Source: Casuarina equisetifolia | Lineage: Eukaryota; Streptophyta; Magnoliopsida; Fagales; Casuarinaceae | Direction of reading: 5' to 3' | DNA: 64,000 bases | Assembly (NCBI GenBank): GCA_028551475.1 | Contig: CM052354.1 | Span: forward strand, 14,035,258 to 14,099,257 | Part shown: positions 1-13,500 of the stretch, one piece after another | Numbering within the stretch: position 1 is the stretch's first letter | Layout: every line of letters begins with the position of its first letter | Program-made: the position numbers and the translations under genes | The notes under the pieces: model-generated | The model's input: the letters and a program-made list of their open reading frames with translations, nothing else | Told to the model about the DNA's origin: nothing | Database searches by the model: none

Positions 1-35
1 AGGATTGCAACATAGGACCTAGCGACAAGCCCTTT

Positions 36-243
36 TGATTAGAAATGGATTTGGAGTAGAAACCATTAAAACTATTGTATAGATGTAGAAAGAATGATAC
101 AAATCATTCTAGTTTACAAATGAACTTCAAGAGAAAGCTTTAAAGAATCAGGAACATGAAAATTACAAGTGGAGCTATAATGAAGTAAGGGGTCTATACA
201 ATGTTGGGCTTGTACCAAGGAACCCAAAAATGATATTTCAACA
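36..243 (-). repeat. 3' LTR of Copia A
   Basis: 208-bp LTR with TG...CA ends that matches 15431-15630 along its length, including the shared stretches GTAGATGTAG and AATGATACAAATCATTCTAG. On the minus strand the purine-rich tract sits immediately before its start, which fixes it as the 3' LTR. Confidence 0.8.
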
Positions 244-249
244 TTCCCC

Positions 250-1595
250 CTTAAGCTAGTGGTCGAAAAAGTCCATAGACACCCAACTTGCATAGTAAAA
301 AATGATATTATTGTATTCCTAATGCCTTTGTCAAAAGGTCCGTAGGTTGATCTCTTGCGTATATGTGAGTATTACAAATGACTTGAGAAACAATATTTTC
401 TCTGATAAAATGATGATCTATTTCAATATACTTGGTTTTCCCATGAAGGATAGGGTTAGGAGCTATTTTCATGGTGGATTCATTATCACATAAAAGGGTG
501 ACATGTCTAATTAATGGTATGTGTTGATCTTGAAAAAGTCCAAGAAGCTAGATGATCTTACAAGTGGTTAATACCATGGCCCGATATTTTGATTTAGTAG
601 AGGGTCTGGAGACATGTGATTGCTTCTTACTTTTCTATGAAATAGTGAATCTCCAAGCATAATACAAAAACTAGTAGTAGAGCACTAACCTATAAGACAA
701 GATCCATATGTGGCATCACAATAAGCACGTAATTCTAAACAATTTTGAGATTTCATGAGTGTTTCTTGTTTAGGTGACCTTTTAATGTACCTAATGACTT
801 GAAAAGAAACTTCTAAATGTGAATCCTTGGATGTGTGCATGAACTGGCTCAATAACTAAATAGCAAAGCAGATATCTAGTCAGATGACAGTGAGGTAGAT
901 CCACCTACCTACCAAACACTAGTACTTACTAATATCCTTTAAAATGGTGCCTCCCTCCTCCAAAAACTCATCATATCCCAAAATTTTATACTTAACATTT
1001 TATTCCATTGGAGTGTTTGCAAGCTTGTATCCAGAAAGTCTATATTTAATGATCAACTCAAAGGCATATTTTTGTTGGTTCATCATAATGCCGATGGGGG
1101 AATGTGTCATCTTAACCCCTAAGAAGTATTTAACAAGTCCAAGATCTTTCATTTGAAAGGTGAAACAAAGATATCTTTTCAAATCAACAACGTCTTCGTC
1201 ATCCCCATTTGTAATAATCATATTGTTAACATAGACAAAAAATTACAAGAAGACCCTTAGTTGTTTGCTTGAGGAAGAGAGAATAGTCATTTTAGGAGTG
1301 ATGGAAGCCAGCTTGAAGAATGGCATCAATAAATTTTTGATATGATTGTTATAATGCTTGCTTAAGCCCATATAAAGATTTCTTGAGTTTACAAACTAGT
1401 GATACCCCTTTGCACCGAAAACCTTCAGGGAGATGCATGTAGATCTCATTATCTAGATCACCTTAAAGGAAAGCATTATGAACACCCATTTGATGTAAGT
1501 CCTAATGATGAATGCTAGCTAATATGGTGAGAATTACGTATAGTGACACATCAAAAATAGCCTTACAGTAAGTGGATGGCTCAACTATGGTTGAT
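250..1595 (-). mobile_element. Copia A reverse transcriptase and RNase H remains
   Basis: The minus strand shows the Copia RT C-terminal signature MKDLGLVKYFLGVKM, with the RNase H domain following to the left. The same region of Copia B (13.1-14.0 kb, plus strand) and Copia D (31.5-32.9 kb, minus strand) aligns collinearly. The segment is broken and ends where LTR F1 is inserted. Confidence 0.8.
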
Positions 1596-4576
1596 TGTTT
1601 GGTAAAATCCTACATGGAAGTGTACATGTCAAACAAGTAATACAATGATGAGTAAGATATCATCCCACAAAGATTGATGATTACTAAGCCAACTAATTTA
1701 TCTAGTAACTTGAAATGATAGAATATAAATTAAATAACTAAATTTAAAAGAACTTGATAAACAAAACATATTAGACCTTCCGATTTCACCTAAGTACTAG
1801 GTACTAATGTTGATCATTTATGCTTTTAAGATTGATTCTACTCATGTGATGGTGGAATTTCCTAATTTATTCACTATCCTATGTCTAGGTATAACAAACC
1901 TACTTAGCTTATTAACTCACCATATGTCTATATGTGAATTAAATGAACAAAGTGCATTAAGATTTATGAATATTCTAGTTTATATCTAAAGCCATACAAA
2001 TCATATGGTATATGTCTATCCATATTACTTTATGGTTACACATTATAGGAAACAATTGCATATCATTTCCTATAAGTCTTTAACATGCAAATCAAATCAT
2101 CTAAGTGGTAGCTAATCACTTAAATGCATTGAACACAATAATATGCAACGTCACACACATAAAATATCTGACAAAACATCATAATCATAACATTCATACC
2201 ATTATAATCCAGTTACATCATAGCTTTAACAAACTAGACTAAAACATAGTACATGTACAAACAAAAATAATGCAAAAACTTGAACCAATCATTCTTTAAA
2301 CTAAAATCACAATAGTTGTCACCAAGATGTCTTCAATTCATAGAAAATTTGTGCAAATCTACACATTAGGAATGAGAGAAGAAGCTATTCTAAAAAAAGG
2401 AAAGAAAATAAGCTGCATGAACCACCATGTGTCGTTGTCATGTGTCACCACATGATATCGCCATACACTGCCACGCGCTACCATTGTATGCCACCATGCG
2501 TTGCAACCATTTTACACAAAAAATCTCTAAAAAGTATCCTAGGACACCAATCTATCGAAAGGTCATGCGAATCTACTAAAAAAGAGCTCTCAAATGAAGT
2601 TTGCTATTCGCCACTAAAAATTGCCACATGACATCAGAAACTGCATAGAAGTAGTTAGAAAACATATAGATCTAGTAAATCTGCTTCCTTATTGTCAAAA
2701 TCGACTCCAATCTCATCCAAAAACACTTAGATGATCGGAAATTCTTAGTAGATGGCAAGAATGTGAGAACAATTAGCTTTTGCACAATTGTCGCACATTC
2801 TTAAAGTCCTGCACTATTGTATGGGGGCTCTAATTTTTGATGAGGGAGAAGCCGCAAGCCCTCTCCTCTATCTATTACTCAACCAAAACCCACTAAATCT
2901 CTCTTCTTTCCTTGGCTTCTCAATCACTTTTATGATTGTAAGGTTTAATGGCTAACCAAGAAGGGGGGTTGAATTGGTTATCTCGGTTTCTTTTCCTATT
3001 TGTGGGTTTGATCACTTTTCATGCACTTTAGCTAAGCAAGTAAACAAACACAAAGAGAAATGCACACAAGTTTACATGGTGGTTCAACCTTTGTCACCTA
3101 CTTCCGATTAAAGTCCACTTTACTTCAAAGCTAAGAGAAAACCCTCTCCTATGCTTTCCAACTCCTTCTCAAGGAGTTAAATGGTCTATGGTTACAATGA
3201 TAAGGTTGAATCAACCTTAGTACATTAGGAAGTCCTCAAATTTGTAATATTTGTGATAAATATTGCTTATCAAAGAGCTAATTGAAGATATTCAAACTCA
3301 ATTCAAGCTCTAATCACGAAACCCCCAATTATCACAAAGTTAAGGTTTTGAATTTATAGAAGAGTTTAAGTGCAAACAATAATTAGAGTTTAATTAGCCT
3401 ATAAACAACTTGATCTAACAGTGAACATTCACAAGGATATTAAAGTGTAAGAATATCACCAAATATTCAAACTTCCTTTATGGATCGATGAAGAATGCCA
3501 TGAGTGTATGATCTTTCACAAGCTTTAATATTTTCTCAATCTTTCAACCAAATTTCATCAAAGAGCTCCAAAGAACTATCAAGAACATCTCTTTATAGAA
3601 GATATGAAGCATACTAGCTTTCTAGGGTTTTTGTTCAAACCTAAAATGCTTGTTGCAATTTTTTCATTGAGACTTGATAGAAGCTTCATCAAATAGCGAT
3701 ACAAACGATGATTAATTATCTTCATAGCTATTTTGACAACACCATCACTTTAGGCTTCTTCCCGTTGGAGAATTAGTGACAGAGAGAGGCGAGAGAACAA
3801 CTCGGTGTTTCTTAAGGTTAGGGCTCTTCTCCTCATAATGGCTTAAAAAAATTACTATTAAGTGAAACGACGTCGCAGCTTTGAATTAAGACATCAAGCG
3901 GGCTAAGCTTACAGGCTTCTTCCCATGGACTTGATCCAATTAAATAAGGATCCTCATTTAAGCTTGAACTAGCTAACTAAAATCAAGTATTATGATTTTG
4001 ATTTTGGCCTTCATAGTATAATTCTTGATTCACGTGTACCTATAAGTACATAAGTCTAAGTATCATTTTTCTTCAAGTAATCAAATATTCTTTTAGCTCT
4101 TTTCATACAAAATATGTCTCAAGGCATTGTATGAAGTTAATTTGTGAAATAATATAAGAACCCAGCTACTTTGTAATATCATTTATTGATATTATAATTT
4201 GCATACATTTTATTTTCTTGATGTCCAATATTGCACATAATCATATGAAAAACATTCATACAAATATTCTATGTAGCCAATAGTTTGTCATAACAAAATA
4301 CACCTTTTTCCAACAATGATAATTCACTTGCCTTCCTCATGTTTTTCTCCTTTTTTCAATTAGACAATTCACTTTGCCCCCACGTGAGTTCAACATGCAT
4401 AGCCAACCTCTTCTATTTTCTTGCTTCTTTTCCTTCTTTTTTTCTCTATTTTGGGTTTGTTGCATGAACAAACAAGACTTGTATAAACACATACCAATAC
4501 AAATATAATTTAACAAATACTATAGTATATAATGCCTAAAGTAATCAAAATAACCGTATACAAAATATAGTTATCA
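1596..4576 (-). mobile_element. F-family Gypsy-type LTR F1, inserted in Copia A and split by K
   Basis: TG...CA bounded unit (on the minus strand TGATAACTAT... to ...CCAAACA). Without the K insertion its length is about 1.6 kb. Its two ends align with the ends of F3 (35225-39964, opposite strand) and its 3' half with F2 (29.28 kb onward). The flanks TTGAT (1591-1595) and CTAAT (4577-4581) could be a target duplication altered by two transitions. Removing the unit lets Copia A read on without interruption (HFICSI then ...IVEPSTY). No internal coding region is attached, so it is best read as a solo LTR. Confidence 0.72.
2937..4315. mobile_element. Solo LTR K (GGGGGGTTGAATT class), nested in F1
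   Basis: 1379-bp unit starting TGTAAGG and ending CCAACA, flanked by a perfect 5-bp duplication ATGAT (2932-2936 and 4316-4320). Near its left end it has the AAGGGGGGTTGAATT block and a GTGGTTCAACC block, both also seen in J (56837-58457). There is no coding content. TG...CA ends, a 5-bp duplication and the lack of an interior make it a solo LTR formed by LTR-LTR recombination. Confidence 0.82.
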
Positions 4577-7565
4577 CTAATATGGAGCATATGAAATGGT
4601 AATGATAGGTGGAAAGCTAATGATGTGAGAGAACATGGGAAATAGGGTGTGCAATAGATGAGGTAGAAGGGACATAGGAAAAGCCTATATGAGAACATAT
4701 ATAATCTTGTGTCCAACTAGAAGGTCTAGGAATTCTACCTAAATGCCATGGAGGAGGCAATGAAATTTCAATGGGAAGTGAAGGAGGAGGAATTTCATAC
4801 TATGAAGTTAGGGCAATGTAGGGGACAATGGCAAGTAAGTCAAAGTCTTGCATATTAGTATCATATGATGATGGATGCATAATGTTATACCTGGAGGACG
4901 TGGTGCAATAAAAAAGGAATATAGATTGATGAAAAATTACATCTTGACTCACAAAGAATTTTCCAATAGTGATGTTAAGAAAATGGTATCCTTTCTAAGC
5001 GTAAGGATATCCCATTAAAATGGAAGGAATGGAGCGATGTCCAAACTTGTCCTTTTGGGTCAAGTTTGCAGTATAGCATAAATATCCAAAAACTTATAAA
5101 TAATTGCTCAAATGATGTTTTGTCATTAAGGACAAAAGTAGGTGTACGATTGATCAAGTAAGTCACCTTAAGAAGACATTCACTCTAAAAAATGAATACG
5201 GTAATGAGATTGAAAACACAATTCCCTTGTAACATTAAACAAATGATGATGTTTTCTTTTTATTACCCTATTCTATTAGGGAGTGTATGGATAAGAACTC
5301 TCATGTATGATTCCATGAGAGTCAAAGGAGACACATAAGGAACTAAAAAAGTGTTATGCATTGTCAATGCAAACACACTAAACTTTAATTTCAAATTAAG
5401 TCATGACCATAGTAAAGTAGGATCGGATATGGTCAAGAGTTTTAGTCTTATGTTTCATGAGAAATGTCCAAGTAGCACAAGTATAATTATCTACTATGAT
5501 AAGACAATATCTAACACCAGAATAGGAGGGGGCCCTACAAGGCCCCTAATTGTCTATGTTTACAAAGTCAAATGAGTTTTATAAATAAAGAGGTGCTAGT
5601 GGGAAAAATAGAATGTGCATGTTTTGTAAGTGGACAAATGGGACATACTTTAATTTTATTCAACGAAGAAGATGAAACATAAAAAACATAATTATAGCAT
5701 TAAAGGATGGGTGACCTAAACATTGATGCAAGACATTACATGTAGTAGAATGGGAAGAAAAATTACAAACATTTTCATCTTTACAGAAGTGAAACTATCT
5801 ACTATATAGTTTTGTAATGTAGAACAAAATGCATCATCAAAATTACTCATAAGATAATAAAGACCATGCTTCACTCTACCAAGCCTTGTCATTGTACCAA
5901 CCTATAAACCTTGAAAGTAGTAAAAATAGGAGAGCAATGTGACAAACATTGTTCATTTTCATAAAAGTGAAACTATCTACTACATAGTTTTGTAATATAG
6001 AACAAAATGTATCATCAAAATTACTTGTAAGATAATAAAGACCATGCTTCACTCTACTAAGCCTCATCATTGTACCAGTTTGTAAATCTTTGAAGTAGTA
6101 AAAACAGGAAAGCAATGTGATGACACAATCATTATCACTAGTATATTTGGTGGTTGACAACAAATTAGCAATAAAGGCAAGTGCATAAAGGACTTCATAT
6201 AAGTAGTATTAGTTTTGCAAGACTAGAACCAATGTGAGCTATCGTATGCATTTGTCATTAAGTAATCTAACAATCCTAAGTTCATGTGAGCATGACCATG
6301 GAGATATGAGGCAATCAAAATCAACCATAATATGGTTGATGGCTCCTAAATCTACAAGCCAATGTGTATAATTACAAAGTTTAAGGAAAATACCTAAGAC
6401 ATGAGTAGTGCTACGTATGTTGCATGTCACATGAATAGAAAGTTACTTTTTTTGTTGAGGATGGACATAATCAATTCTTGGTCCTCCTTGGGAAGGATTG
6501 ATTCATCACTAGAATCATTGTTAGTAGGAGAATGGTGCACTACCTTGCATTGTCTAACCTTTTCTTTACCTCTTTGTTGTAGTGGATGTTAAGACTTGCT
6601 AAGGAGCTTATAACACTTGGCCTTGGTATGATTAAGAACCCCGCAATGACCACATCTTGTGACCATAAGACAACCATTATAATTGTGTCCTTGCTTGCCA
6701 TAATGAGGGCAAGTATCATAGCGAGATGCCTGATCAACCGAGCTTATGTGAGCTTTAATGTGGCTCAAGTTTGAATGTCCAATATGCACGTCAACTCTTA
6801 GAACATGAACAAAAGTAGAAGTAGTAGAATGAGCTCTCCTATGAGTAGATGGGGAGTTTGAACCAAGATGTAAGCTAGAATCAATTGCAAAACCATGAGA
6901 ATCCACGTGGTCAATAGTGACAATGGATCGACATGCTTTTCTTTCATCCCATATCATGCCCACAACTTGTGAGAGAGTGGGCATGGGACAAGTATTCTGG
7001 ATTTAAGAAAAGGCAATGGAAAAAATATCATCTAACCCATTTAAAAAATCAAGAACTTTCAAAAATCAATATCTTTGTTGAGTTGTGGGTAGCAAAGAAA
7101 TATGTAGGAATCATACTAATTCCAAAGGCTTTCCAAGTAGTAAACATACTTATCAATGTGTTCCTTGTTGGATAGTCTTGCCAAGATCCCACCTCACCCC
7201 ACATATTTTGGTGATGTCAACTTTCTAAAACTTATCATGGAGATGTACCCACGTAACATGAGCATTAGAGGTGTAATACAACTCCATTGTAGCAATACAA
7301 CATCAAATGTGAAAGTTCTATAGATCTATGGTGAAAGAGTAGTGAGAAGCCATGATAATACAACTCCATTACAAAATTTCTAGAATGGAAATAAAGGAGA
7401 GTTGGGTTTAGGGGGTTCCATAGTAGGGTCAACAATGTCAAGCTTATTTTCCTAAGAATAGTCACTTCCATGTCACAGCTCCAAGAAGTGTAGTTTTTCA
7501 CACCAAAAAGCTTCACGAGGACAATAAAAATAGTGGTTTACTCACTTGAATGGAGATATAGGGGG
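4577..7565 (-). mobile_element. Copia A gag, protease and integrase remains
   Basis: On the minus strand, from right to left, the parts are: gag with the KLFGVKNYTSWS motif near 7.5 kb; a CCHC-type knuckle region near 6.6 kb; the protease-like motif THWLVDLGAINH near 6.35 kb; the pre-integrase region near 5.8-6.1 kb; and the integrase segment MTYLINRTP near 5.15 kb. The order matches intact Copia elements and Copia B in this window. The remains are broken throughout. Confidence 0.8.
5770..6130. repeat. Local tandem repeat (about 178 bp, two copies) in Copia A
   Basis: The block containing GTGAAACTATCTACTA and AAAGACCATGCTTCACTCTAC occurs twice in a row, with copies starting near 5785 and 5964. 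The copies differ by scattered substitutions, so this is an old local tandem duplication. Confidence 0.7.
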
Positions 7566-10500
7566 TGTTACGTGTAAGTTTCTTTTAACTTGCACTAGTT
7601 GCAAGTCAAGCCTAGGTAAGCTTAGGATGTTTGATAAGGCATGCTAGCTCTCTCCCTTGTAAAATGACTATTAAAAGGCCAGGAATTGAAATGAAAAGTA
7701 GGAAGAAACAAGAAACATAACTTGGTTCCTCTCAAATGTCTCTTTCTTCACCTTTCAAATAGTATAGATGGAGTTCAAGGCTCCAACATATCCAAAAGCC
7801 AACCCATATAATCTAAACACCCATGCAAATGGCTACCATTTGACTCTAGTTGCGTGTGCTTAGATTTGTGCATGTAACATTGGTATCGGAGCCAAGTTTC
7901 CTACAATTGTGGGATCGTTGGAGGAAGCTTGGGTAAACTTGCATTGTTGCTTAGTAGAAATAGAGAAGAAGTTGACCAATCTATTGGAAGCTTTTAAAGA
8001 GGACCTACTAGCCCTTTCCTCCACTAATACACTTAAATTAGGCAAAGTCCAATTAGAGGGCACAAGGCCAAAAACAGAACCAGAGAAGTCGCACCCTCCC
8101 ATTCAAGAGTGGGTAAAATGGCTTCCTTGAGCTGAGTATTTTATAATACCAATACTCATTGCAGAGGTCTCCTTGTGAACTAGTGTATGGAAGGCCTCTC
8201 CTAACATTATTACTCTCTTACTTACCAAGATCTTCATCTATGGAGATGGTGGATAAGGAGTTACAAAACAGGGATTTGGTGTTGAAAGGCATGAAAGAAA
8301 GATTATTAGCTAGCTTACAATAGAATGTGGAATTATTATGATGTGGGAAGAAAATAGGAGCACTTTGAGGTGGGAGAGTTGGTGTATTTAAAACTCTAGC
8401 CTTAGGTAAATTAATGGCTGTGAGAAGAAATTTTAAGCCCTCTTTAAGACACTATGGGCCATTTGAAGTATTACAGAAAATTGGAGAAGTTGCCTATCGA
8501 GCAAGATTGCCTAAGGGGTCTCATGTTCATGATGTGTTTCAAAATTCCATGGGAACGATGTTCAAGTGTTGACCGAGTTGCCTTCTTATCTAAAAAGTGA
8601 GAATGTACTAAGCCCCCATCCCTAAGCCATTTTGGAATAGCAAATTAGGAAGAAAAAATCCCAATTTTTGGTGCACTGGCAAGAATTACCAATGCAGGAT
8701 GCCTCTAGGATTAATGTTTCCTTGTTTGAAGAGCGTTATCTTGCCTTCAACCTTAAGGACAAGGTTACTGCTAGTGGAAGGGACAACTGTTGGAAATTAT
8801 AGTGTTGCCCCTTTCTTTACTATCCATAGAATATATGTATAGGGATATAATTGTAATTCATTTTATTTGTGATTCTTTAAGAGCCATTGGCTTTTTCTTG
8901 TAAAGTTTAGATCAAACTTTCACAGAACATTGGTTTTCTCTTTACAGACTAATTATATTTTTCGCTCAAATAGCTCTTCGATCTCTTAAGATGGTATCAC
9001 AAGCAGAGGTTTCCTGAATCCTATTTGAGCTTCCACACTTTTTAAACCAAAAAAATCACTGTTTACCTCCCTGCCTCCATTAAGGTATTTTATCAAACAC
9101 TTGCTACTCAGGTGTCCAAACAATACAACCCACCGACAGACGCTTATAATTTGGTCACTGGACCTACACCCAACCACCGAAAATACAACCCAAGTCATCG
9201 GAATCATAACCCACTCACCTCTTTCACCAACCCGTTTGCCAAATCCATTCACCAAATCCATAACCACCTACACACTTACCTTTTTCATCTTTTTCAATCA
9301 TAACCCACTTACCTTAGTTTGTTAGCTTTGTAAATCTATCCATAAGCTCACTGAAATCATAACCCACCCACCTTTTTCACCAACTTATTTTCCAAATCCA
9401 TCCACTGAAGCCATAACCACCTACCGCACTCACCGACCCATTTGCTAAATATCTAGATTCACTTGTTGGAACCATAAATTAGTTCTTCGGCTTTGTCAAT
9501 CTACTTATAAGCTTACGAAAGTTATCAGAATGGAGTCGAGTTGCAGTCTCAATTGTTATGACCAACACCAACGTACCCGTAGACATCGTCAGTGTTCTCG
9601 TTCATACTGCCATTCACGTGGTCGTTCAAGCAGTCATGTTGACCCTTCTAATGAGCTTCTTCAACTAGGCCATCCACTCTTTCTACACCCATCCAACCAG
9701 ACTGGAGTTTTTTTGGTTTTTGAAAAATTGGTTGGAGTAGAGAATTATGCAAGTTGGAGTCATGATATAAAGGCAGCTTTGAATGGGAAGAATAAGTTTG
9801 GGATTGTTGATCCCAAAGCGATTCAACCTATAGAGCATTCTCCTTTGTTTCAAGCATGGGATAGATGCAATGGTGTAGTTCTTAGTTGGTTGTTAATGGC
9901 ACTTTCTCCTGAAATTTACAAGACATTCACTTATGAGAATGATGCACAACAAGTTTGGACACATCTAAAGAAGAAATTCCAGCAAGTAGGGACTAAAGAA
10001 ATTTGTCGGGTATATAGCAATTTGGCCAATGCAATGCAAAATGGTGAAACTGTGGACCGATATGTATTTCGATTAGAGCGACTATGGAGCCAGTATGACT
10101 CCTACATTGAGATATGCTACTCTTCACTTATACGGGACCCAGTTTTCTGACAGTTTCATGAGAAATCAAAAATTATTGAATTTCTCAATGGGTTAGATCA
10201 TATACATGGTCCTGCCCACTTTCAGATCCAGCACATTCATCCTCCTCCAGCACTCTCTGAAGCCATTAGAATGATAAGGGATGATGAATCTACTCATGGT
10301 TCTACTTGAGCTACTAGCTAGATAGATACTTTGGCCTTCCAACTTGGATCCAAACTCCATGTTGGCTCAAAACAGTAGCTTGGAGGTCCTCATATAAGGG
10401 CCTCTTCCACACATCAGCATAGGGGTAATGTTTCTACCAACGCTCCTTATGCTCACATGGGTTCTACTAATATGGAAGCCCTTAATGGTAATTATGCTCA

Positions 10501-13500
10501 TTATGGAAAGAGAAGGCACCACATGGAGGACTGCTATTTGCTTACCAAATGTACACATTGTGGTTATATGGGACATCCAAAGGAAAAGTGTTTTAAGCTC
10601 CATGGCAAACCAGAAGTGAAGGGAAAAGCGAAGATTGGAAAGCGTCGATCTGCACATCACATTACTGTTAATGATGCCTCTAGTGATGATGAAACTGTGT
10701 TGTCTAAGGAGGATCAAGCTATGATCAAGACCATTCTTAACAAGTAGAAGCAACACCAATCCACCACTCATATGTCTCATAGCAAGGCCCATGTAGCAGG
10801 TATATCTCTTAAACATTGTGATTATACCCATTGGCTTGTAGACTCAGGAGCCAGTGACCATATCACGGGCGACTTTAGTTGCTTATTATCTCCTCGTTCA
10901 TGCATCCATGAATCTAGGACTGTTAGATTGTCAAATGGCAAGCGAATACCTATTACACATGTTGGGACTATCATCATTCAAAATAGATATTTTTCTATAT
11001 GACGTGCTATTTGCTCTTACTTTCACTGCTAATTTATTATCTACCACTAAATATACCCAAGATAATAAATGTGCCATTACATTCCTTCCTTAATTCTGCT
11101 TCTTTCAAGAGTTACGGACTGGGATAGTGACAGGAATTGGTAAAGTGAGGCACAGACTTTATTATTTGGTACCTTATTTTGATGATGCATGTATATCAAA
11201 TCTAAACAATGTTATAATAGATTCTTTTGATTCTAAGAAGTTCTGAACTATATGTCAAACTTCTTCCATGTCTACTACCTGTAATATTTTGCATCAACAA
11301 TTAGGACATCCATCTTTTAATGCAATGCGTCATGCTTTTGATATATCCACTTTGTCAATGAATGATATACGATCTTGTCCTATTTGCCCATTGGCTAAGC
11401 ATACACGTTCTAAGTTTCCTACTCGTACTTTTATTGCACATCATTCATTTAAGCTCATTCATGTAGACATATGGGGACCATACAAGGTCCCTTCCCATTT
11501 AGAGGCTCTTTTAGTCTCACAATTGTGGATGATTATACACGAGCCACTTGGACTTATCTTATGCGACATATGACAGAAACATTTGACCTGATCCAGTCAT
11601 TCTTCACTATGGTAAAGACCCAATTTGGGACTTCTATCAAGCACATTCACATAGACAATGCACAAGATTTCTTTAGCTCTTCATGCACTACCTTCTTTAA
11701 GTCCCATGGAGTTATACATGAGAGCTCTTGCCTCTATACACCTTAACAAAATAGGGTAGTAGAATGCAAACATCGACATTTGTTCAATGTTGCTAGTGCA
11801 TTACGTTTTCAATCTCATTGTCCTGTACGTTTTTGTGGTGAATGTTTCCTCACAGCTATGTACTTAATTAATCAAACCCCTACCAATGTTTTACAAGGTC
11901 AAACACCTTATAAGCGCCTTTTTAGGAAGTTGCCTTCATTGAAACACCTTCGTATCTTTGGTTGCCTATGTTATGTAGCAGACTTGACCTAGAAGGACAA
12001 GTTTGGACGTAGGTCTATACCATCTATATTCATGAGATATCCCTTAGCTCAAAAGGGGTATCGGTTGCTTGACATAGATAGTGGCAAGTTCTTTGTAGGT
12101 CGTGATGTCATCTTTCATGAATTTGTGTTTCCTTTTAATCATTCCCATCTTAAATTTCCTGACAATGCCACTACTATTGTGCATTTGCTTACTACTATTA
12201 CTAAATTACAGGGTCCTGATCCACTCGCCATTGTTCCCTACACTGGACCAATTCTAGACTCTATGCCCATACCTGTAATTCATGCACCTGATCAGTCAAC
12301 TCTTTAAAGATGACAATTAGGTAGAATACCTAAACCACCTTCTTGGACACATGACTATATATGTTCCCATTCTGATGCTTCCATTCTTACATCCATTACA
12401 CACCACATTTCACTTATTATGTCACACCATAGATTGTCCAATGACCACCAACACTTCATCAACTCTATATCTGCTGACATTGAACTCACTTCATACCATG
12501 AGGCAGTCTTAGATCCAAAATGGCGGAATGCCATGACTGAGGAGATTAGGGCACTAGAATCAAACTACACATAGGAATTGGTTTCTTTGCTTATAGGTCG
12601 AAGGGCGATTGGAAACAAGTAGGTGTACAAGATTAAGTACAATACAAATGGGAGCATTGATCGATATAAGGCCCTTAGTTGCAAAGGGGTATAGCCAAAG
12701 AAAAGGAGTTGATTATGAGGATACTTTTGCACCAATTGGAAAATTGGTAACTATGCGAATTTTTACTGCTTTGGCTACCATTCATCATTGGGACATGCAT
12801 TAGATGGACATCCATAATGCATTCTTACAAGGAGACTTGGATACCGAGATATACATGCGTCTCCTAGAAGGGCTTCGTAGCAAGGGGGGATCTAAGTTAT
12901 GTAAACTGAAAAAATCATTGTACGAGCTTAAACAAGCATCTCGATAGTGGTACCAAAAGTTCACTGATGCACTGCTCCGAGTTGGTTTCCATCATTCTCC
13001 ACATGATTATTCGCTCTTCCTCGAGCAAACAAGTAAGGGCCTTTTAATTATCTTTCTTTATGTCGATGACATGATAATTACATGAGGTGATAAGGAAGGG
13101 ATTAAGCTGTTGAAGGAATATCTTTGTTCACAATTTTGAATGAAGGATCTTGGATTGGTGAAGTACTTTTTAAGAGTTGAGATGGCACATTCTCCTATTG
13201 GGATAGTGATGAACCAACGAAAATATGCCCTTGAATTGATATCTAAGTATGGACTTTCTGGATGCAAGCCAACGGATAGTCCCATAGAGCAAAATGTCAA
13301 ATATACAAGTTTGGATTATGATGAATTCTTAAAAAAGGAAGGGGATACCCTTTTAAAGAACATCACAGGTTATCGGAGGTTGGTAGGAAGATTAATCTAT
13401 CTCACAGTAACTTTACCTGATATTTGCTTTGTAGTGCGATTACTAAGCCAATTTATGCATGCCCCTAAAGAGTCTCATCATGAGGTAGCTCTTAGAGTAC

